Below are positions 51,782-59,690 of a DNA stretch of 64,000 bases, piece after piece. Position numbers and translations under genes: made by a program. Location of the stretch: positions 372,001 through 436,000 of the forward strand of contig DATLCF010000001.1 of the NCBI GenBank assembly GCA_035526505.1, read 5' to 3'. The notes under the pieces are model-generated. The model was not told where the DNA came from. It saw only the letters and a program-made list of their open reading frames with translations, and searched no databases. Positions within the stretch are counted from its first letter, which is position 1; every line of letters begins with the position of its first letter. This DNA comes from DATLCF01 sp035526505. Its GTDB lineage: Bacteria; Patescibacteriota; Saccharimonadia; Saccharimonadales; UBA4665.

Positions 51782-52105
51782 TTAGCTGCGTTTTGCATGG
51801 CGCGGCCCGCGTGGTGCGGCGTGCCGTCCGGACGATTGGGCGGCCAGTGCGCCTATACTGCGAGTAACCCTAGATAGCCCGCGATGAGCCATTGTAAGAA
51901 TCGTCTCTTGGATTATCCGTCCTGTTACCAGGTCGTGGTCTAGCATATTGCGAAGGCCATTTACCGCAGTGTGTGCGGTGTAATCATCCAGAAGACCATC
52001 AGGGTTCGGGTTGTATCTGTCTTGATCAGAAGTTTCTGGCAATACCGGAGCAATCGCTTCTGTAAGCGGTTGTATTGCGGGTGCTTCGACTACAGCTGTT
52101 TGCAT
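51782..52105 (-). CDS. Small protein of unknown function with its own promoter
   Basis: A 107-residue soluble protein (MQTAVVEAPAIQPLTEA...) with a central helical part and a basic tail (RHAAPRGPRHAKRS). Supported by an excellent leaderless promoter (52112-52140). Convergent with pyk, divergent from pgk. No family recognised. Confidence 0.6.
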   Translation of the reverse strand: MQTAVVEAPAIQPLTEAIAPVLPETSDQDRYNPNPDGLLDDYTAHTAVNGLRNMLDHDLVTGRIIQETILTMAHRGLSRVTRSIGALAAQSSGRHAAPRGPRHAKRS

Positions 52106-52111
52106 GGTTGT

Positions 52112-52140
52112 ATTTTAACATTTTATATTGCTTATGTCAA
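52112..52140 (-). promoter_or_regulatory. Sigma70-type promoter, leaderless
   Basis: Minus strand TTGACA, 17-bp spacer, TAAAAT, then 6 nt to the ATG at 52105. Confidence 0.8.
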
Positions 52141-52179
52141 TATATCCCTTCGGTAAGGCTTGTGCTTAAATAGAGCAAT

Positions 52180-53472
52180 ATGGCATTTTACAAAAAGACA
52201 TTCCACGATATTGATGTACAAGGCAAACGAGTGTTGCTGCGTGCCGACTATAACGTGCCGGTCAACGATGATGGCAGCATTACCGACGATTACCGTATTA
52301 CCCAATCGGTGCAAACCGTGCAGGCATTGCTGGAAAAAGATGTAAAGCTGGTGATCTGTTCGCATCTGGGCCGGCCCGATGGCAAACCTGATAAAAAACT
52401 GAGCCTAGCGCCGGTAGCCAAACGCCTGAGCGAGCTATTGGGTCAAGACGTACAGTTTGTGCCTGATTGTGTGGGCCAGGAAGTCCAAAAAGCGGTTGAT
52501 GCCCTGCAGCCCAAGCAAATCCTGCTGCTGGAAAACCTGCGTTTCTACCCGGAAGAAGAAAAGAACGACGATGGGTTTGCAGCCCAATTGGCCAAATGGG
52601 GCGAAGTGTTTGTACAAGATGGCTTTGGCGTGGTGCACCGCGCACACGCCAGCACTGATGCTATTACCCGCCACCTGCCCAGCGTGGCCGGCCTGCTGCT
52701 GGAAAAAGAAGTCGATACTATTACCAAGGTTATGGAAAATCCCGACCGGCCGCTGGCCGCCATTATTGGCGGCGCCAAAGTAGCCGACAAGCTGGAGGTA
52801 CTGAATAAGCTCATTGATCTGGCAGATTTTGTAGCTGTGGGCGGTGCCATGGCCAACCCATTTTTGGTAGCCAAGGGTGTTAAAGTGGGCAAAAGCAAAC
52901 TGGACGAGGGCGAGGTAGATATGGCTAAAGATGTGCTGGACAAAGCAGCCCAAAAGGCTAAAAACCAGCAGTTTGTATTTTATGTACCGCAGGACGGTGT
53001 AGTGGCCACTAGTGTGGACAAGCCCGCTGCCACCCATGTAGTGGCCTGGGATGCGCACGCCCGTGCCGATGCCGAATATTACCCCAAAACCCCGCCAGCC
53101 AGTACGCATCAGGTTGCAGACGACGAAATGATTTTAGATTGCGGCCCGTTTTCGGCCGCCTTTGTTGCCGGCGGTATGCAGCTGGCCCACACCGTGGTGT
53201 GGAACGGCACACTGGGCGTTACCGAAACGCCGGCCGTGCAAGGGGCGGTGGGGCCGTTTGCGCACGGCACGGATACTATTATCGAGGCGCTTGTGGGCGA
53301 TTTTGGCCACAAACCCTTCAGCCTAGTGGGCGGTGGCGATACTGTGGGCTATGTGGAACAGCGCAAACTAACCGGTTCGTTCAACCACGTATCTACCGGT
53401 GGCGGCGCCAGCCTGGAACTGATGGCCGGCCGCAGACTGCCGGGCGTAGAAGCTTTGCAGAGTAAGGATTAG
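52180..53472 (+). CDS. pgk: Phosphoglycerate kinase
   Basis: A 430-residue enzyme: RVLLRADYNVPV, SHLGRPDG, LLLENLRFYPEEE, VQDGFGVVHRAHAST, AIIGGAKVADKLEVL, GGAMANPFL and the nucleotide-binding GTLGVTE, with LVGGGDTVG and HVSTGGGASLELM at the end. Makes ATP from 1,3-bisphosphoglycerate. It is somewhat longer than average because of an insert near residues 270-310. Its stop overlaps the 3' end of the convergent Cys-rich gene by 4 nt. Confidence 0.94.
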   Translation: MAFYKKTFHDIDVQGKRVLLRADYNVPVNDDGSITDDYRITQSVQTVQALLEKDVKLVICSHLGRPDGKPDKKLSLAPVAKRLSELLGQDVQFVPDCVGQEVQKAVDALQPKQILLLENLRFYPEEEKNDDGFAAQLAKWGEVFVQDGFGVVHRAHASTDAITRHLPSVAGLLLEKEVDTITKVMENPDRPLAAIIGGAKVADKLEVLNKLIDLADFVAVGGAMANPFLVAKGVKVGKSKLDEGEVDMAKDVLDKAAQKAKNQQFVFYVPQDGVVATSVDKPAATHVVAWDAHARADAEYYPKTPPASTHQVADDEMILDCGPFSAAFVAGGMQLAHTVVWNGTLGVTETPAVQGAVGPFAHGTDTIIEALVGDFGHKPFSLVGGGDTVGYVEQRKLTGSFNHVSTGGGASLELMAGRRLPGVEALQSKD

Positions 53473-53804
53473 CTAGCGGCAAACTCGCCTATAGCAATTG
53501 CACCAATTACTAGCGTCTTGACATTGGCAAGAGCTGGCTCTGATTGTAATTCGGCGGCCGTGCATACTGCGGGCACTTCTGTGCTGTCCCGGTTCATACT
53601 GGTATCAGTATCAGGGTTTATATCAGACAACTGCTGCTCTTCAGAGTGGGGCTGGCCGCTGCAGCCGTTACTCTGGCAAGCTCGTGCCCTGCTGCATACC
53701 GCAGACGTAGGGCATCCCTTCAACGGATACCATGGGGGCAATTCTACTGGCTTTGGTTGGCGAGTGGGAAATATTTTCCCCATATTTAATTCTTCTACTG
53801 ACAT
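53469..53804 (-). CDS. Small Cys-rich protein
   Basis: A 111-residue protein with GGAGGGG 7 nt before the ATG and a TTGACT-17-TATATT promoter upstream. The Cys cluster KGCPTSAVCSRARACQSNGCSG (Cys spaced 5, 5 and 4 residues apart) could bind a metal or form disulfides. The rest is acidic and Ser/Asp rich, ending in a short hydrophobic segment (VKTLVIGAIAIGEFAAS). Same strand as the Cys-rich gene at 53874. No family recognised; a peptide precursor is one possibility. Confidence 0.55.
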   Translation of the reverse strand: MSVEELNMGKIFPTRQPKPVELPPWYPLKGCPTSAVCSRARACQSNGCSGQPHSEEQQLSDINPDTDTSMNRDSTEVPAVCTAAELQSEPALANVKTLVIGAIAIGEFAAS

Positions 53805-53873
53805 AGTCTAACCCCTCCAGTTGCAAAAAACTAAATATAAGCGCAAATGCAAAGACAGTCAATAGGCAGTGCC

Positions 53874-54086
53874 CTAGCTTGCTTCGGGCAGTTCTGATTG
53901 CACATTGTATTGTTCAATGATGCAGGAACCAATGCAGGTGTGTATGAGCGGATCAGGGCAAACCTCTTCGTCCAGTCTGCTGCGCAGCCATGTTGCCACA
54001 ACACACCGAGGCAGGTCATCCGGAGGGTCGGGCACATGTTCGCTAAAAAGTGCTTGTGTGCAAAGGGCTCTGTTTGGACGGGACAT
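53874..54086 (-). CDS. Small Cys-containing protein, leaderless
   Basis: A 70-residue protein (MSRPNRALCTQALF... HTCIGSCIIEQYN...) with five Cys, including CIGSC. Promoter on the minus strand: TTGACA (54117-54122), 17-bp spacer, TAGATA (54094-54099), then 7 nt to the ATG, which supports it as a real gene despite its size. Divergent from tpiA. No family recognised. Confidence 0.55.
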   Translation of the reverse strand: MSRPNRALCTQALFSEHVPDPPDDLPRCVVATWLRSRLDEEVCPDPLIHTCIGSCIIEQYNVQSELPEAS

Positions 54087-54173
54087 AACCTATTATCTAA
54101 TAAGATTACTGCCCTATGTCAACTCCGGGTCCTGTATTTCGTACAATGCTTATGCTAAGCTAAGCATAACGAT

Positions 54174-54968
54174 ATGGCTCAAAAAGTACTGTTGGTGGCG
54201 AACTGGAAAATGAACCTGAACGTAAGCCAGGCTAGTTTGCTAGTGCACCGTTTGCACGAACGCACGCGCATCCACCGCAATATTGAAGTGGTGCTGGCGC
54301 CCAGCATGCTGGCGCTGCAGCCCCTGAGCCTGCAGATTGACCGGCGCAAGTTCCGCCTGGCTGCCCAAAATGCTTACTACAAAGACGAAGGCGCTTTTAC
54401 CGGCGAGGTATCGTTCACCATGCTGCGTGACCTGGTGCACTACGTTATTGTGGGCCACAGCGAGCGCCGCATATACTTTAACGAAGATTTACCCCTGGTG
54501 CGCGACAAAGTGGCGGCTGCCATTCGCAACGAAATTTCCCCTATCTTGTGCGTGGGCGAAACCCAGACCGAACGGCGCGAAGGCCATACCAAGCGCGTGC
54601 TGCACGACCAAGTAACTACCGCACTCGCCAATCTAACCTCGCGCGAAGTAGCTAACGTAGTTATTGCCTATGAACCCGTGTGGGCCATTAGCACCTTTGG
54701 CGGCGAATATGCCAAGCCGCACGATGTGGCCCAAGCCATTGACCACATTCGCTACCAGGTGGCCGAACTGTATGGCAAAAAAGTTGCCGATCGCCTGCGC
54801 GTGTTGTATGGTGGCAGTGTAGACGACCAAACGGTGCGGGGATATTTAGAGCTAGAAGGTTGCGACGGGGCATTAGTTGGCGGTGCCAGTCTTAACCCTT
54901 ACAAATTTGCCGGCATCATAGATGCGGCATACCGCATGCAGCACCAAGCAGGAACAGACAATGAGTAA
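54174..54968 (+). CDS. tpiA: Triosephosphate isomerase
   Basis: A 264-residue TIM barrel: NWKMN (Lys12), catalytic His in VGHSERR, catalytic Glu in AYEPVWAI, phosphate loop YGGSVDD and LVGGASLNPYKF. Interconverts DHAP and glyceraldehyde-3-phosphate. TACAAT about 20 nt before the ATG is its likely -10. The final 8 nt overlap the next gene, giving coupling to a membrane protein. Confidence 0.94.
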   Translation: MAQKVLLVANWKMNLNVSQASLLVHRLHERTRIHRNIEVVLAPSMLALQPLSLQIDRRKFRLAAQNAYYKDEGAFTGEVSFTMLRDLVHYVIVGHSERRIYFNEDLPLVRDKVAAAIRNEISPILCVGETQTERREGHTKRVLHDQVTTALANLTSREVANVVIAYEPVWAISTFGGEYAKPHDVAQAIDHIRYQVAELYGKKVADRLRVLYGGSVDDQTVRGYLELEGCDGALVGGASLNPYKFAGIIDAAYRMQHQAGTDNE

Positions 54969-55737
54969 CAACGACCACAAAGCAAAGCATCATAAACCAC
55001 AGCACCCGCCCCTGGGCCAGGTATTTGATGTATCCCGCCCTGGCAAAGCCCCGGCCCATCCCGGTGCCCGGCCGATTATTGTGGGCCACAAACCCCAGGT
55101 ACGCGATGAAAAAATAGGCGGCACTGTCAGTGCTTTTGGCAGTGACCACCCAAGCAAACGGCCGCTTATGGACGCTGGCAAAAAGGTAGCCCTTAAGCCG
55201 GTTGAACCTGCACCCAGCGAGAAGCCAGAAATATCTGCAGCAGAACCCCCACCCTTAAAGCCGGAATCCCAACAAACCACGTCCGCACCGGCAAAAGAAC
55301 AGACCCCGCCCCCCAGGGAAACCATACTGACACAAGCCGACGACGACACCGAATTCACCTGGCCTCCGCCCGACTTGCAAAAGACAGCACCTGCCAAAAA
55401 GGAAGCGCCCAAGCCCAATCCGGTTGCCAACCCACAGCTGTTACTATCAGACAAGCAGCGCAATGCCACGGCTTCGGTGGCCAGCCCTGTGCCGGCGCAT
55501 GCGCAGCCCGACCCCGAAATTTCGGACGATCTGCTTAGCGACACCAACGCGCCGCTTATAGATCCTTCCAAAATTGTCGTCTCCCGCCACAAACGCAACC
55601 ACCCCATACTGGGCACCATCTTCATTGTCCTAGTAATATTGCTGCTAGCTGCCGCAGTTGTCGACGTCCTGCTTGACACCGGCACCCTAACAATCGACCT
55701 CAACATCCCGCATACTAATCTTTTTAATCAATATTAG
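54961..55737 (+). CDS. Pro/Lys-rich protein with C-terminal membrane helix
   Basis: The start at 54961 (MSNNDHKAKHH) has AGGA 8 nt upstream and overlaps tpiA by 8 nt. 258 residues: a long cytoplasmic, low-complexity region rich in Pro, Lys, Ala and Glu, a basic HKRNHPILG, one helix (about 218-240) and a short external end (DLNIPHTNLFNQY). No enzyme motif. A decayed copy of its 3' end lies at 56262-56322. Role unknown. Confidence 0.7.
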   Translation: MSNNDHKAKHHKPQHPPLGQVFDVSRPGKAPAHPGARPIIVGHKPQVRDEKIGGTVSAFGSDHPSKRPLMDAGKKVALKPVEPAPSEKPEISAAEPPPLKPESQQTTSAPAKEQTPPPRETILTQADDDTEFTWPPPDLQKTAPAKKEAPKPNPVANPQLLLSDKQRNATASVASPVPAHAQPDPEISDDLLSDTNAPLIDPSKIVVSRHKRNHPILGTIFIVLVILLLAAAVVDVLLDTGTLTIDLNIPHTNLFNQY

Positions 55738-55831
55738 GATAAACTATGGCTGTCGCTGGGCTATAGAATTTGCGTCATCCCTTAGGAGTTTTGGCCGTCT
55801 TTGTCTTAACTTGATATCATCTATCAATTCT

Positions 55832-55909
55832 ATGCAAAACAAAAAAATGGCCTTTCCAGAGCAAAAATCTGTATTTGAAAAACTAGCAGCTGGCCTGAAA
55901 ATGAAATGA
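55832..55909 (+). pseudogene. Short remnant ORF before the decayed RmlD-like gene
   Basis: 25 codons (MQNKKMAFPEQKSVFEKLAAGLKMK) whose stop overlaps the ATG of the pseudogene by 4 nt. It looks like the end of a former upstream gene or a truncated fusion. No further evidence. Confidence 0.3.
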
Positions 55910-56140
55910 GACGATCCGATGGAGCTATATTAATAACAGGTGGCAGCGGTGCTCTTGGGACCGCCCTAGTGGATACGTGTTAGGAGGCTGGCGTACCGTT
56001 TGTCGCCCCATCTCATGCTGAATTTGATGTCACACGTCCTGAGGAATGCAGAAAGATTCTGAAGGTAAAAATGTTCGTGCAATTATTCATGCAGCAGCGG
56101 TAATAGATTGTGGCGCAGTTGGCACCATACACCTCAACAA
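55906..56140 (+). pseudogene. Decayed NAD-binding sugar reductase/epimerase (RmlD-like)
   Basis: The reading GAILITGGSGALGTALVDTC is a clear Rossmann start, then an in-frame TAG, then EAGVPFVAPSHAEFDVTRPEECRKIL. After a frameshift near 56065 it goes on KNVRAIIHAAAVIDCGAVG. This matches dTDP-4-dehydrorhamnose reductase (D.t.p....viHaAA). Only the first 75 residues are left, with a stop and a shift, so it is dead. Confidence 0.7.
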
Positions 56141-56261
56141 GTAGTGGAATATCTCGAACGTTTAAACTTCGCGTTACTCCAAATGAGCCAAACCGATGAT
56201 CAGCAGTTTCTATTAACTATTTCTCGTATAGTGCAGGAGAGAAGATAGTAAAATTTACGCA

Positions 56262-56322
56262 GGCACTTTAGATGTTGACCCCTCCACTGGCTGCAACATC
56301 CCGCGTACTAATTTTTAATACT
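56262..56322 (+). pseudogene. Remnant of a second copy of the 54961-55737 3' end
   Basis: CAACATCCCGC-TACTAAT-TTTTAAT occurs both at the end of the membrane-protein gene (55702-55730) and here. The local frame gives AGTLDVDPSTGCNIPRTNF, against GTLTIDLNIPHTNLFNQY in the intact gene. The stretch between (56141-56261) has no support for a gene. Confidence 0.5.
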
Positions 56323-56335
56323 AACCTATAAAAAG

Positions 56336-57556
56336 CTAGTATTGTCTATTTTCAACCTTCATCTTAGTTATGAGGACCGCATACTGTAGGTCAATCGATT
56401 TCGTAGCCTGCATAATATCAAAGCCGCTTTTATCAAGCATATCGACAGTTTCAATCAAGCTCTTGTGCCAGTGCCGCCATATTAAGATAGGTTCGTTCTT
56501 GGGCAATTCTATGGTGCGAGAACCATTTGCCAGATCAAACCTAATAGCTAAATCAATCTTTGGGCGTATGCTAATGGTACGCGCTCGTTCTTGCTCGTTA
56601 AATACCTGCTCTACATCGTAGAGTGATTCATCAATGTTAAGAAAGTCTAGAATAATGCCATCCTGGACCGGTACTTTTTTATCGGATGTGTAGTAATCAA
56701 AATAACGTCGAGTTTTTGGCGTATCAAGGTAACCGTTATATATAAAGACGTCATTTAAGCCCAAGCTGCTATTGATTACCTCTAAAATCTGCCCGGGGGA
56801 CCGAAAATTGGCTAATGTGCCACCCATAAGAAATACTAAGTTTACGATTTTATCATTGCCGAAATCCTTAGCCAGGCAGTCATCAAATCGTTCATAACTT
56901 ACATCTTTCAACTGCGGTTCGCATTGTATGGAGTCGCCGAACCATGTTTTTATATTTTTCTCCAATATGGTGAGCATGTCTTTGCTAATGTCGATAGGTA
57001 TGTAGCGGTTAAGCCGACCCTCCTGCATAAAACGTTCAAGTGTAGATCGAATCGGCAGGCCATTACCCGGTCCAAGATCAACAATGTTTACCTTTTCGTA
57101 ATCTTCCAGTAATTTATTAAGACTTTTGGCTGAGGCCTCTAGTATCTCGAGTGTTCGCGTAAGAATATTTGGTGTTTGATCTTCAAGCAGACGGTTTGCA
57201 TATAGGTTCCAGTCTGCCGCACCGCCATCCACGTATGTATATTGCAACGGAGTTTCATGGTGGATTGTAAGACTTGAGATGATGTTTAGTATTTGTTGGT
57301 CACTGTATACTTTATAAAATGCTGGCCGGGGTGAGATGATTTTAAAACCGCGTGTATTTTTATATTTTTTACCCTTTTTAACCTGATCTTCAATGATAGC
57401 GATATTTTTGAGAGTATTAGCCACGTAGGGACGCCCGTTTTGTATATCAAGTTGGAGGTCTAGTTTGCCGTCTTTAGCAGATTGAATCCAGTTGCGCACC
57501 GATTTTTCAGACACATTATATAAATTCGCCAATTCGATATTCTTGAAATATTTCAT
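56336..57556 (-). CDS. HTH-fused EgtD-like SAM-dependent methyltransferase
   Basis: A 406-residue protein. Residues 1-70 are a helix-turn-helix of the MerR/HTH_17 kind (FKNIELANLYNVSEKSVRNWIQSAKDGKLDLQL). The rest is like the histidine-specific methyltransferase EgtD (DUF2260/Methyltransf_33): DWNLYANRLLED, IVDLGPGNGLPIRSTLE, YIPIDISKDMLTILE, FLMGGTLANF and VFIYNGYLDTP. AGGAG lies 8 nt before the ATG, with TATACT upstream. A DNA-binding domain on such an enzyme is unusual and suggests sensing or a changed function. Neighbouring ergothioneine genes are absent. Confidence 0.75.
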   Translation of the reverse strand: MKYFKNIELANLYNVSEKSVRNWIQSAKDGKLDLQLDIQNGRPYVANTLKNIAIIEDQVKKGKKYKNTRGFKIISPRPAFYKVYSDQQILNIISSLTIHHETPLQYTYVDGGAADWNLYANRLLEDQTPNILTRTLEILEASAKSLNKLLEDYEKVNIVDLGPGNGLPIRSTLERFMQEGRLNRYIPIDISKDMLTILEKNIKTWFGDSIQCEPQLKDVSYERFDDCLAKDFGNDKIVNLVFLMGGTLANFRSPGQILEVINSSLGLNDVFIYNGYLDTPKTRRYFDYYTSDKKVPVQDGIILDFLNIDESLYDVEQVFNEQERARTISIRPKIDLAIRFDLANGSRTIELPKNEPILIWRHWHKSLIETVDMLDKSGFDIMQATKSIDLQYAVLITKMKVENRQY

Positions 57557-57791
57557 ACATGAAACTCCTATTTACCCACAGTATAAAACAGTTTTTGTTG
57601 ACATGTTCCGTTTGATGAACGTATCATAAGATAATACTCGTAATTTTGAAAGGGGATTGCGCATATTAGCCGACAATCATCAAGGAACAGATCTAAAAGT
57701 GAATTTCCTTGCTCCCCGAAGGGGAATGTTACGAAACTACTAAAGTAACCATTATACATAATAGATGTCAACTATGGAAAGGGGTACAGCA
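57557..57791. other. Divergent intergenic region
   Basis: Holds promoters for both sides: minus-strand TATACT near 57583 for the methyltransferase, and plus-strand TTGACA (about 57599)-18-TATCAT for the 57792 gene. It also has a CCCCTTCGGGG-type hairpin. A minus-strand ORF of 67 codons (57568-57771) starts at a TTG with no signal and was not called. Confidence 0.5.
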
Positions 57792-58274
57792 ATGGCAAAG
57801 GCAACACAATCTATGCCGGCCGCAATTAAGAACCATACACAGGCAGGGGCACGCCAGGAATTTTTGGTGTTTTGCCCAGCCATAACCAAAGATAGCGGCG
57901 CGCTAGAAGCCGTGGAAGCACTGTATTATTTGCCAAATAATTATAAGTTGGTGTTTGGCACGGACGCCCTGGCCGAAGACGCAGCCATGTATAAGCAGGT
58001 TGTGGCCTGGGCCAAGCAAAGCTGGCTTATGGACCGGGTGCGTTTTGACAAAAAGACGGGGATGTCCGACGTGGCATCGCCGTTTTCGTTTGCGGGCGCT
58101 GTAGTATACGGTCATGCCAATCAGGCGCCTGTGGGCGCGGCAGCCAAGGCTATTACCGTGTCGGGCAGTACGCATAGCGCTATTGCCAAAAACGACCATG
58201 GCGGCTTTACGGTTTCTTCATCCAGCCCCGAAGCTATGGCCAGTGCAATCCTAAAAGTGGCCCACGCAGCCTAA
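57792..58274 (+). CDS. Short GT-B glycosyltransferase-like domain protein
   Basis: The start at 57792 (MAKATQSMPAA) has AAAGGGG 7 nt upstream. The 160-residue product resembles only the C-terminal (nucleotide-sugar) half of a GT4 glycosyltransferase: SGALEAVEALYYLPNNYKLVFGTD, DRVRFDKKTGMSDVASPFSFAGAVVYG. The acceptor half is missing and the E(x7)E motif is not visible, so activity is doubtful. It lies 6 nt before the lipoprotein-like gene. Confidence 0.5.
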   Translation: MAKATQSMPAAIKNHTQAGARQEFLVFCPAITKDSGALEAVEALYYLPNNYKLVFGTDALAEDAAMYKQVVAWAKQSWLMDRVRFDKKTGMSDVASPFSFAGAVVYGHANQAPVGAAAKAITVSGSTHSAIAKNDHGGFTVSSSSPEAMASAILKVAHAA

Positions 58275-58280
58275 AACCGC

Positions 58281-58991
58281 ATGGGTACACCTGTTGGCGA
58301 AGCGCCGCCGCAAGCGGCGTTCTACGGCAATTTTGACATTATTGATGATAGATCGCCTGGCGAGCTGGGTATCTTGACCAAGGTGGGAGTGTGCGCTGGG
58401 GCGGTTATGCTGGCAGGCTGCGCTGGTGCCGGGGGTGGATTGGAAACAGCCAGCAGCCCTAATTTTAGTTATAGCCCTTATGCCCACTCAAGCACGGTTA
58501 TCGCCTGTAACCGGCACCCTGGTGGTACAGCTAATGCCCTTATTCAAATTAGTGACGGGCCAAGAACCGGAGGCGATCGCATAGTGGGATTAGTGACTTC
58601 CGATTCGTCCGGAAGACCCGTGAATTTGCAAAGTGGTGTGCATATAACACCAACGGCATTGCCGGGAGAAATCAGAATTACCCCCCGATACGGGGAACCA
58701 TTTACGATGTCGGCCCGCGACGTAAAGCAACAGGCGGCGGCCCGCGAGGGAAGGCTCATGCCATTAAGGGGGCTACATAATAAGCCGGCGGAAACCCGGT
58801 ATTTGCACTTTTGGATAAAAGAGGACGCGAAAAGTATTTTTGCAGAAGTTCCGTGTGACCCAAACGATAAAACGTTTGCGCACTACTGCCCGCCCGCCCA
58901 GACTGTTATTACGCTCAGGCGTCGGCTCCCTCTAGACGGTCAGGGGTGCCCAACCGAAACAGACGAAAACGGCCACAGCTACAAAAGATAA
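58281..58991 (+). CDS. Lipoprotein-like secreted protein
   Basis: A 236-residue protein with a hydrophobic segment followed by a lipobox (VMLAGC, Cys47). An unusually long 30-residue N-region precedes it. The mature part shares a pattern with the next gene: VIAC..HPGGT...I...RIVG...L..GV...P..IRI.P..G. Three further Cys pairs could form disulfides. Function unknown. Confidence 0.6.
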   Translation: MGTPVGEAPPQAAFYGNFDIIDDRSPGELGILTKVGVCAGAVMLAGCAGAGGGLETASSPNFSYSPYAHSSTVIACNRHPGGTANALIQISDGPRTGGDRIVGLVTSDSSGRPVNLQSGVHITPTALPGEIRITPRYGEPFTMSARDVKQQAAAREGRLMPLRGLHNKPAETRYLHFWIKEDAKSIFAEVPCDPNDKTFAHYCPPAQTVITLRRRLPLDGQGCPTETDENGHSYKR

Positions 58992-59064
58992 CCGCAATTA
59001 ATTGCTAGATTAACGCGCTATAAACCAAGAGGGTGGATTGTTTTTGAACACATAAGGAGACAGA

Positions 59065-59664
59065 ATGAATAAGCTGCGACGCACAGAAAAGCCTAATAAA
59101 TACCCGAGAGGTTGGTCGGTCGCGGCAGCTGGTGCACTTGTATTATCGACTGTTGTTGGATGTAAGGTTGGGGAGAGTCCCCTGAACTTTCCGACACTGC
59201 TGGATAAGTCGGTACGATATGACGTAATTGACTGTGCGAAATTCCCCGGGGGTACTGTAGCTGTGTCGCTGGCCCTGGATGGGAAAAGCAGAGAACGGGT
59301 TGTGGGGGACGCCGACACTAACCTTAAGCCGCCAGAACTTCGCCAAGGGGTACAGTTTAAGGTTAGTAAACCCCATGGAAAAGCCGCAGTACGCATACGC
59401 CCCATGGAAGGCCCGGATATTAAGTGGTCAGGGGTGCCAGCCGAACAAGGGTTTGATGTTAACCCGCTTGTTTCAGGTGGCAGTCAGTCGCACAGCAATA
59501 TACTCCAAAGGACGGAATTGCACGACGGCACACGTTTTGCGGTAGTAGGCTTTGCTTGTGATGGCGCAGCAACTGCCGTTCAACTGCACGATGGAACATT
59601 GCGAACAGACACATTCTTTGACGCCAGTCTGGCAGATCATAAGGGTGCTATTCGCAGCTATTAA
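59065..59664 (+). CDS. Lipoprotein-like secreted protein, paralog of 58281-58991
   Basis: A 199-residue protein with AAGGAG 7 nt before the ATG, a signal segment and lipobox (STVVGC, Cys33). The mature chain follows the pattern of its neighbour (VIDCAKFPGGTVAVSLALDG, RQGVQFKV, AAVRIRPMEG). The two are probably an old duplication. Function unknown. Confidence 0.65.
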   Translation: MNKLRRTEKPNKYPRGWSVAAAGALVLSTVVGCKVGESPLNFPTLLDKSVRYDVIDCAKFPGGTVAVSLALDGKSRERVVGDADTNLKPPELRQGVQFKVSKPHGKAAVRIRPMEGPDIKWSGVPAEQGFDVNPLVSGGSQSHSNILQRTELHDGTRFAVVGFACDGAATAVQLHDGTLRTDTFFDASLADHKGAIRSY

Positions 59665-59690
59665 TACGCATGATCTGGTACAATTTGTAG

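Noticed and set aside
52435..53109. 224-codon minus-strand ORF inside pgk
   Set aside because: It is a shadow of pgk, whose motifs are intact.
57568..57771. Minus-strand 67-codon ORF before the methyltransferase gene
   Set aside because: Starts at TTG without a signal and covers the divergent promoter region.
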